Of a DNA stretch of 64,000 bases, positions 59,962 to 64,000 are shown one piece after another. The notes beneath the pieces were generated by a model that was not told where the DNA came from, ran no database searches, and saw nothing but the letters and a program-made list of their open reading frames with translations. Source of the DNA: Phaeobacter sp. J2-8 (GTDB lineage Bacteria; Pseudomonadota; Alphaproteobacteria; Rhodobacterales; Rhodobacteraceae); the NCBI RefSeq assembly GCF_022867865.1, contig NZ_JALIEC010000004.1, positions 248,001 through 312,000 of the forward strand, in the 5' to 3' direction. Every line of letters starts with the position of its first letter. The stretch's first letter is position 1. The position numbers and the translations under genes were made by a program.

Positions 59962-60389
59962 TGGCCTGACCCCGACCCGCCAACCATGAACATCTGAAAC
60001 AGTACAAAGATGATCGCGAGTACTGCCCAGATCGCGCCGCTTTTGCCCGGGTGGCTGTCTGTGACGGTCGAGGCGGCGCGCTGCAGGGCACCTGGCGTTA
60101 GTCTTTCGGGAAGCAGCTGGCACAGGTCTCGTGCAATCCTGCCATGATCGCTGGTGAGCGCCGGAACGTCTCGAAATCGGGCGAGCAGCGGTCCCAATCG
60201 TGCCCGCGCGCCGTTGTGCCCCAGCATGACCATTTCCGCGGTTTCCTTCCATGGATCGAGGCCAAGCCGCGCGAGAGTGGAGAGCACGGTCACGGCGTAG
60301 CCGTTCCGGTCCTCGCCGACGGATGCATAGAGAAACTGATCGAACTCGGGCGGGTACGGGTTGAGAAAATTGGGGGCGGCCATTGTCAT
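59958..60389 (-). CDS. Hypothetical protein with a C-terminal membrane anchor
   Basis: 143 residues from ATG 60389 (CAAGGAATGGA upstream). A soluble helical part (PEFDQFLYASVGEDRNGYAVTVLSTLARLGLDPWKETAEMVMLG, and FRDVPALTSDHGRIARDLCQLLPER) is followed by one membrane segment, SGAIWAVLAIIFVLFQMFMVGG (about 116-137). The N-terminal part recurs in alphaproteobacterial hypotheticals as I recall; function unknown. Coupled to the downstream DUF4440-like gene. Confidence 0.7.
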   Translation of the reverse strand: MTMAAPNFLNPYPPEFDQFLYASVGEDRNGYAVTVLSTLARLGLDPWKETAEMVMLGHNGARARLGPLLARFRDVPALTSDHGRIARDLCQLLPERLTPGALQRAASTVTDSHPGKSGAIWAVLAIIFVLFQMFMVGGSGSGQ

Positions 60390-60655
60390 TCCATTCCTTG
60401 GTTGCAGGAACGCAAATCATCCCTGTTTCCCAAAGGATACGCGCAGGTCGGTCTCGCCGCCCTTACACAGGTCAGTGCGGGTGACTGCCCCCAGGAAGGT
60501 CGCAGCCGGTTCGGAGCCCGGGACTAACATGCGTCAGCGCCCGTCGGACGATCCCGGGGTATAAGAAATTAACTCGTTCGACTGGTCCGTCCCCCACTCC
60601 AAGGGGCCGTCAACAGTGGCGGGCGACAAATCTGCCAACATCGCGGAGACCAGAG

Positions 60656-60970
60656 ATGAACATGCGGTCGACCAGATCGATGGTGACGTTTTCGAACCCG
60701 TTCACCTTGCCGGGATACCCGGGCGAACTGCCTGCGGGCGACTACGAAGTTCTTGTCGAAGAGGAGCTTCTCCAGGGGCTTAGCTTCGAGGCCTATCGAC
60801 GGACGGCAACCTACATGACGGTGCGCGGCAAGGGTGCTCACGCGGGGCGAAGTGAGCTCCGATTGACGACCGAGAGCGACCTAAAGGAGGCGCTGCGCTG
60901 GGACGCGGACATATTCGAAACAAACAAACACAGCGAAGCGGCGCTTTCTCCGCAGGAGGACTTAAAATGA
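60656..60970 (+). CDS. Small protein of the PFTLPG-LPAG-YE family (paralogue 1)
   Basis: 104 residues (ATG 60656; ATG 60662 also possible). The core FSNPFTLPGYPGELPAGDYEVLVEEELLQGLSFEAYRR parallels FSRPFTVPGFNETLPAGEYEI in the protein at 63006-63539. No signal peptide or membrane segment. Function unknown. It overlaps the next gene by 4 bp. Confidence 0.72.
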   Translation: MNMRSTRSMVTFSNPFTLPGYPGELPAGDYEVLVEEELLQGLSFEAYRRTATYMTVRGKGAHAGRSELRLTTESDLKEALRWDADIFETNKHSEAALSPQEDLK

Positions 60971-61353
60971 ATACTCCCGAATGGCTCAAGCCCGGCATCT
61001 ATGGCGCGTTAATCGGCGCCGCCTGTGTCGGCATCGTCGGATTTTCCTGGGGTGGCTGGGTGACCGGTGGCACCTCGAACGACAGGGCGATGGCGATGTC
61101 CCGCGACAACGTTGTCACCTCAATGGTCCCGGTCTGCCTCGACATGGCGCGGTCAGACCCGGCTCGGGCGGACAAGCTTGCAACAATCCGGTCTGCCTCG
61201 ACCTACCAGAGGCGCGACGCCCTCATGACATCCGGCTGGGCGACGATGCCCGGAACCGAGGCCCCGGACCGCGATATCGCGCAGGCCTGCCTAGGCGCCC
61301 TTGATGTTGACGGATTGCCGGAGCGTCCGGAAAGTGCGGTCGATGAAGGATGA
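60967..61353 (+). CDS. Hypothetical membrane-anchored protein
   Basis: 128 residues. One N-terminal membrane segment (YGALIGAACVGIVGFSWGGWVTGG, about 12-35) then a soluble domain with two Cys (VPVCLDMARSDPARADKLATIRSAS and AQACLGALDVDGLPE). Coupled to the preceding gene by ATGA overlap. Not recognised as a known functional family. Confidence 0.7.
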   Translation: MNTPEWLKPGIYGALIGAACVGIVGFSWGGWVTGGTSNDRAMAMSRDNVVTSMVPVCLDMARSDPARADKLATIRSASTYQRRDALMTSGWATMPGTEAPDRDIAQACLGALDVDGLPERPESAVDEG

Positions 61354-61578
61354 ACCGCGCCATGCCGATAGCGTCCCCCGATGACTAGTAGGATTCATCT
61401 GACAGTCCCACAGGACTTCTCGATCCAGGTGGCCGAGAACGAAGGCATGTCATCGAGATCGAATTCCAGAGGCACCCCGCCTACGCCCACTCCACGGCTG
61501 ATCGGAACGCTCACGCTTGGGCTATCCAAGATTCGTGCGGCAACCGGCGGACTCTGGTCCGCCGAGGAGCAAGCGGCG

Positions 61579-61830
61579 ATGAGACATCCCCTCGCGAAGC
61601 TGATTGCGAAGACGCCAGTCATTGCCGGTGTGATAGCGTCTTTCGCCTTCCCTGTGCTTGCGCAGGACGTCACGGGGCCGATACAGCAGGATGCCAAGGC
61701 GCCCAGCTATGGTGGTGTTTGCATCGACATTGATCTGCCCAAGAACGCTTATATCGACCGATCCGGCAACCGGTGGGGCTGCAATCGAGGCTTACGGCTC
61801 TCCGATGGGGTGTGCATCCTTGGGCGGTGA
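61579..61830 (+). CDS. Small exported cysteine-containing protein
   Basis: 83 residues from ATG 61579, preceded by GAGGAGCAAG. Signal peptide about 1-28 (ending VLAQ), mature part with Cys in GGVCIDIDLPKNAYIDRSGNRWGCNRGLRLSDGVCILG, probably secreted. The frame is open upstream to ATG 61381, and that extension contains AENEGMSSR, resembling the C-terminal AENEGMPPR of the protein at 63006-63539; the upstream part may be a fused remnant of that family. Function unknown. Confidence 0.6.
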   Translation: MRHPLAKLIAKTPVIAGVIASFAFPVLAQDVTGPIQQDAKAPSYGGVCIDIDLPKNAYIDRSGNRWGCNRGLRLSDGVCILGR

Positions 61831-61861
61831 AGCGGATATTTTTCGTCGTGGCGGGTCCGGC

Positions 61862-62668
61862 ATGCGCGTCAGCATCGGGTGCCGTCTGCGCTACAGCTTC
61901 CCGCAGCCGACGCCGCTGATCGCGATGCTGAACGTCCACTACTCGCGCTTTGGCGATCTGGAGCGTGCCGACTATCTTGTGACGCAGCCGAGCGTGCCGC
62001 TCGAAAGCTATCGGGACGGCTTCGGCAACTGGTGTACGCGCCTCCTGGCTCCGACGGGCGACTTCTGCCTGTCGACAGATGGCATCTTCCGCGACTATGG
62101 CCGACCCGATCCCGCGTCCCCGGACGCGCAGCAGCACGCAGTTCAGGATCTGCCGTTCGAGACACTCGTGTTTCTGCAGGGCAGCCGGTATTGCGATACC
62201 GATCTTCTTTCGGAGGAGGCGTGGGGTCTCTTCGAGACCACGGACCCGGGCTGGTCACGCGTTCAGGCGATTTGCGATTTCGTGCACGTGCATGTCCGCT
62301 TCGACTACATGCAGGCGAAGGCAACGCGTACCGCATCGCAGACCCTCGCCGAGCGACAGGGTGTCTGCCGCGACTTCGCCCATCTCGCCATCGCCCTATG
62401 TCGTTGCATGAACATTCCGGCCCGCTACTGCACCGGATATCTGAGCGACATCGGGGAGCCTCTGCCTCATCCGCCGGGGGACTTCGCCGCTTGGATTGAG
62501 GTCTTTCTCTCCGGCGAATGGCACATGTTCGACCCCCGGAACAATAAGCCGAAGTTCGCGAGAATTTTGATTGCTCGCGGGCGCGATGCCGCCGATGTAC
62601 CGCTGACCCAGACATTTGGGGAAAATACGTTGACGGAATTCAAGGTCTGGACGGATGAACTGGCCTGA
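61862..62668 (+). CDS. Transglutaminase-like cysteine protease family protein
   Basis: 268 residues from ATG 61862. An N-terminal beta region (RVSIGCRLRYSFPQPTPLIAML) precedes the transglutaminase-like core: RQGVCRDFAHLAIALCRCMNIPARYCTGYL with nucleophile Cys (about 162) and GDFAAWIEVFLSGEWHMFDPRNN. The usual catalytic His before the AW-x-EV strand is Ala here, a variant I recall in the bacterial DFxAWFEV branch. No signal peptide. Substrate unknown; it may crosslink or hydrolyse peptides. Ribosome site is weak. Confidence 0.85.
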   Translation: MRVSIGCRLRYSFPQPTPLIAMLNVHYSRFGDLERADYLVTQPSVPLESYRDGFGNWCTRLLAPTGDFCLSTDGIFRDYGRPDPASPDAQQHAVQDLPFETLVFLQGSRYCDTDLLSEEAWGLFETTDPGWSRVQAICDFVHVHVRFDYMQAKATRTASQTLAERQGVCRDFAHLAIALCRCMNIPARYCTGYLSDIGEPLPHPPGDFAAWIEVFLSGEWHMFDPRNNKPKFARILIARGRDAADVPLTQTFGENTLTEFKVWTDELA

Positions 62669-62800
62669 CTGACCTTGGCTTCCTTTTTGATGCGCTATCG
62701 TAAACGGGGTCGCCAACCCCCATATAAGTAACACTGGCGTCAAGCATCCCGGTCCGACATGGATAAGGAGTTGGCGTCGGCCAATCAAAGGATCGATGAT

Positions 62801-62929
62801 ATGTCCTTCAAGGACCTGACAGCCAGGGCTGCGGCCGCAATGAAGCCGAAGCCTGCGAAGACCCCTGCCAAAGAGAACGAGCCCAAGGCTGTTGGCAAGG
62901 AAGCACCAGCGAAATCCAAGACATCTTGA
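62801..62929 (+). CDS. Small Lys/Ala/Pro-rich protein
   Basis: 42 residues from ATG 62801 with AAAGGA nine bases upstream; ATG 62759 would give 56 residues. Sequence SFKDLTARAAAAMKPKPAKTPAKENEPKAVG, basic and disordered, resembling small nucleic-acid-binding or stress proteins. Not recognised as a named family. Confidence 0.55.
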   Translation: MSFKDLTARAAAAMKPKPAKTPAKENEPKAVGKEAPAKSKTS

Positions 62930-63005
62930 GATTTGCACCGGCCACGCGCCCCATTCTTAACGGCCGCGCGGACCACCCACAGCAACAAGGGAAAGGACCA
63001 TACTA

Positions 63006-63539
63006 ATGGAAGAATTGATGAGCAAGACCGTTGCGGTTTTTTCCCGCCCGTTCACCGTTCCAGGCTTCAACGAGACGCTTCCGGCGGGAGAGTACGAGAT
63101 CGAAACGGAATTGGTTTCACCCCCGGATCAACAGGACCCTGCAGCCTGGAAAGCCTCAGTCCTGGTGAGACTTCATCCCCGGACATCGCATCCGGGGCTT
63201 GCGCGATCTCTGACCGTTTCCCTAGCCGATCTGGACTATGCCCGCGCCAGGGACAAGCTGACAGGCAGAGCGTTGTCCGACTTCTTCCTTGAGGAAATGC
63301 TTGGTGATCCGATGGTGTGCCTCGTGATGGAGGCCGACGGGGTCTCTGCAGCACAAATGCGGCATCTCTATTCGGGGCTTAGGACGCCCCAATCTGACAG
63401 GGATGTTCTGGACCGGAACCCGGCGCGTCTAGGTGCACGTGACATGGCGTCAATCCATGCTGCTGAAAACGAGGGCATGCCTCCACGACCGACAGGGACG
63501 TCGGCTATGCGCACGGAAGTCAGCGCGGATTTGACATGA
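63006..63539 (+). CDS. Protein of the PFTLPG-LPAG-YE family (paralogue 2)
   Basis: 177 residues from ATG 63006 (AAAGGACCATACTA upstream); ATG 63018 is an alternative. N-terminal FSRPFTVPGFNETLPAGEYEIETELV parallels the 60656 protein. A middle helical region (LADLDYARARDKLTGRALSDFFLEEMLGDPMVCLV) follows, and the C-terminus IHAAENEGMPPRPTGTSA is echoed at 61381-61470. Soluble; function unknown. It ends 13 bp before an IS21 remnant. Confidence 0.75.
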   Translation: MEELMSKTVAVFSRPFTVPGFNETLPAGEYEIETELVSPPDQQDPAAWKASVLVRLHPRTSHPGLARSLTVSLADLDYARARDKLTGRALSDFFLEEMLGDPMVCLVMEADGVSAAQMRHLYSGLRTPQSDRDVLDRNPARLGARDMASIHAAENEGMPPRPTGTSAMRTEVSADLT

Positions 63540-63551
63540 TCGCGAACAAAA

Positions 63552-63697
63552 CCTCGGCTGAATGGTTCGCTCGTAGGTGAGCTCCGTCGCACCCGACCGG
63601 ATCACCTTGCGCACCGTGTTCCGCGATACCCGCAGATCACGGCAGATCTGCTTGATCGACTTCTTGTCCTGAAAATACGCCCGCCGGATCTTCGCTA
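63552..63697 (-). pseudogene. IS21 istA N-terminal remnant
   Basis: On the minus strand KIRRAYFQDKKSIKQICRDLRVSRNTVRKVIRSGATELTYER is the IstA N-terminus with its helix-turn-helix. Similarity ends after TIQPR near 63552, and the 5' end is replaced by the terminal repeat of an IS6 element at 63698. Confidence 0.75.
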
Positions 63698-64000
63698 GGC
63701 ATTGCCAACTTGACGGCATTGACCTGTGACGGTCCCCAGGGGTGATTTTCTCAGGCGGTCATTTCGAACGCATAATCGTGCCACAGGTCGAAAGCATCGG
63801 ACCTTGCTTGGCGGTATGAGACGGTGGAGAGGCGGTAGCGTCGGGGTTTGAACATGGTGTTGATTTGATCGTGGGCCGCGAGGAACCTTTGCGTCTGTCG
63901 GATCGATTTGAACCGTCCCATGACCTTCTCTCGTTTGCGGGTCGGTCGATGCGAACCCTCGATGCGGTTGTTGAGCCCTTTGTGTGCCCGATGATCCGCT
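63698..64000 (-). mobile_element. IS6-family element cut by the window edge (IS6-3)
   Basis: Begins with GGCATTGCCAACTTG at 63698-63712, the same terminal sequence as IS6-2a/2b, and carries an IS6 transposase 3' part on the minus strand. It has inserted into or beside istA. The rest lies beyond the window. Confidence 0.75.
63751..64000 (-). CDS. IS6-family transposase, C-terminal part
   Basis: About 82 codons, stop TGA at 63751-63753. Reads HRAHKGLNNRIEGSHRPTRKRE (catalytic Glu in NNRIEGSH), KVMGRFKSIRQTQRFLAAHDQIN and MFKPRRYRLS, related to but distinct from the IS6-2 transposase. The N-terminal part is outside the window. Confidence 0.85.
   Translation of the reverse strand, partial: ADHRAHKGLNNRIEGSHRPTRKREKVMGRFKSIRQTQRFLAAHDQINTMFKPRRYRLSTVSYRQARSDAFDLWHDYAFEMTA

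Noticed and set aside
61381-61578. Long start (ATG 61381) for the small exported protein
   Set aside because: It would bury the signal peptide inside the protein; ATG 61579 has a good ribosome site and places the signal peptide at the N-terminus.
1-64000. CRISPR arrays, tRNA or rRNA genes, replication origin
   Set aside because: No regularly spaced repeats, cloverleaf sequences, rRNA-like segments or iteron clusters were noticed while reading; a dedicated search could still find a short tRNA.

Overview
The window looks like an accessory, mosaic region of a GC-rich alphaproteobacterium, most probably a Rhodobacterales/roseobacter-type marine bacterium. This is an inference from the gene families: tripartite tricarboxylate transporters (TTT), a TAXI-TRAP transporter, BCCT, many LysR-type regulators, and IS6/IS3/IS30/IS110/IS21 debris. 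No rRNA, tRNA, CRISPR array or replication origin was seen. The region is packed with small-molecule catabolic operons separated by insertion sequences and by genes broken by indels, truncations and fusions.

Layout. (1) 1-3932, minus: FAD-dependent oxidoreductase, BCCT transporter and an enolase-superfamily enzyme cut by the left edge. (2) 4399-7114: IS graveyard with one intact IS6-type element, an IS6 tail, a broken IS3, a broken IS30 and the first ~50 codons of an ETF-ubiquinone oxidoreductase gene. (3) 7111-21760: acyl-CoA catabolic locus. Minus operon: two acyl-CoA dehydrogenases (one frameshifted), enoyl-CoA hydratase, nitronate-monooxygenase-like enzyme, thiolase, 3-hydroxyacyl-CoA dehydrogenase. 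Divergent plus genes: type III CoA-transferase (frameshifted), IclR regulator, a second hydratase, TRAP fused permease with TAXI receptor, then etfBA. A near-perfect 22-bp palindrome overlaps the CoA-transferase promoter. (4) 21934-36239: two nearly identical IS6-type copies in opposite orientation enclose ~12 kb with tctA, a caiB/citE-type fusion remnant, a tcuR-like regulator, tcuAB (tricarballylate oxidation), an IS110 element, and a LysR-DUF2218-SnoaL-SnoaL-NmrA-ferric-reductase-like group. The missing parts of the tct operon (tctC', tctB') lie just outside the right copy in the orientation expected if an IS6-mediated inversion split a tctCBA-tcu locus.

(5) 36250-47712: an 11.5-kb all-minus gene run under a divergent LysR: sulfatase, tctC, tctB, tctA, alpha/beta hydrolase, TSUP exporter, ltnD (frameshifted), otnK, otnC, otnI, second sulfatase. 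The last enzymes form the known four-carbon acid-sugar (threonate/erythronate) route to dihydroxyacetone phosphate. Coupling it to two sulfatases, a TTT importer, an esterase/lactonase-like hydrolase and a sulfite/organosulfur-exporter-family protein suggests a route for a sulfated or esterified C4 sugar acid. I regard this as the most interesting candidate system. (6) 48762-54881: a parallel locus with a LacI regulator and two tandem operators, then tctC, tctB, tctA, TSUP, hydrolase (frameshifted at a G-tract) and an ltnD truncated next to IS3. (7) 54895-57625: two IS3-family elements. (8) 57982-63539: island of small poorly known genes around a Crp/Fnr regulator and a transglutaminase-like protease, including a duplicated small-protein family. 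(9) 63552-64000: IS21 istA remnant abutting a further IS6 element that runs off the edge.

At least six single-base indels relative to the evident reading frames occur, two of them the same change (GAAATTC to GAATTC). Real decay and consensus errors cannot be told apart from the sequence alone, so frameshifted genes are marked as pseudogenes provisionally.
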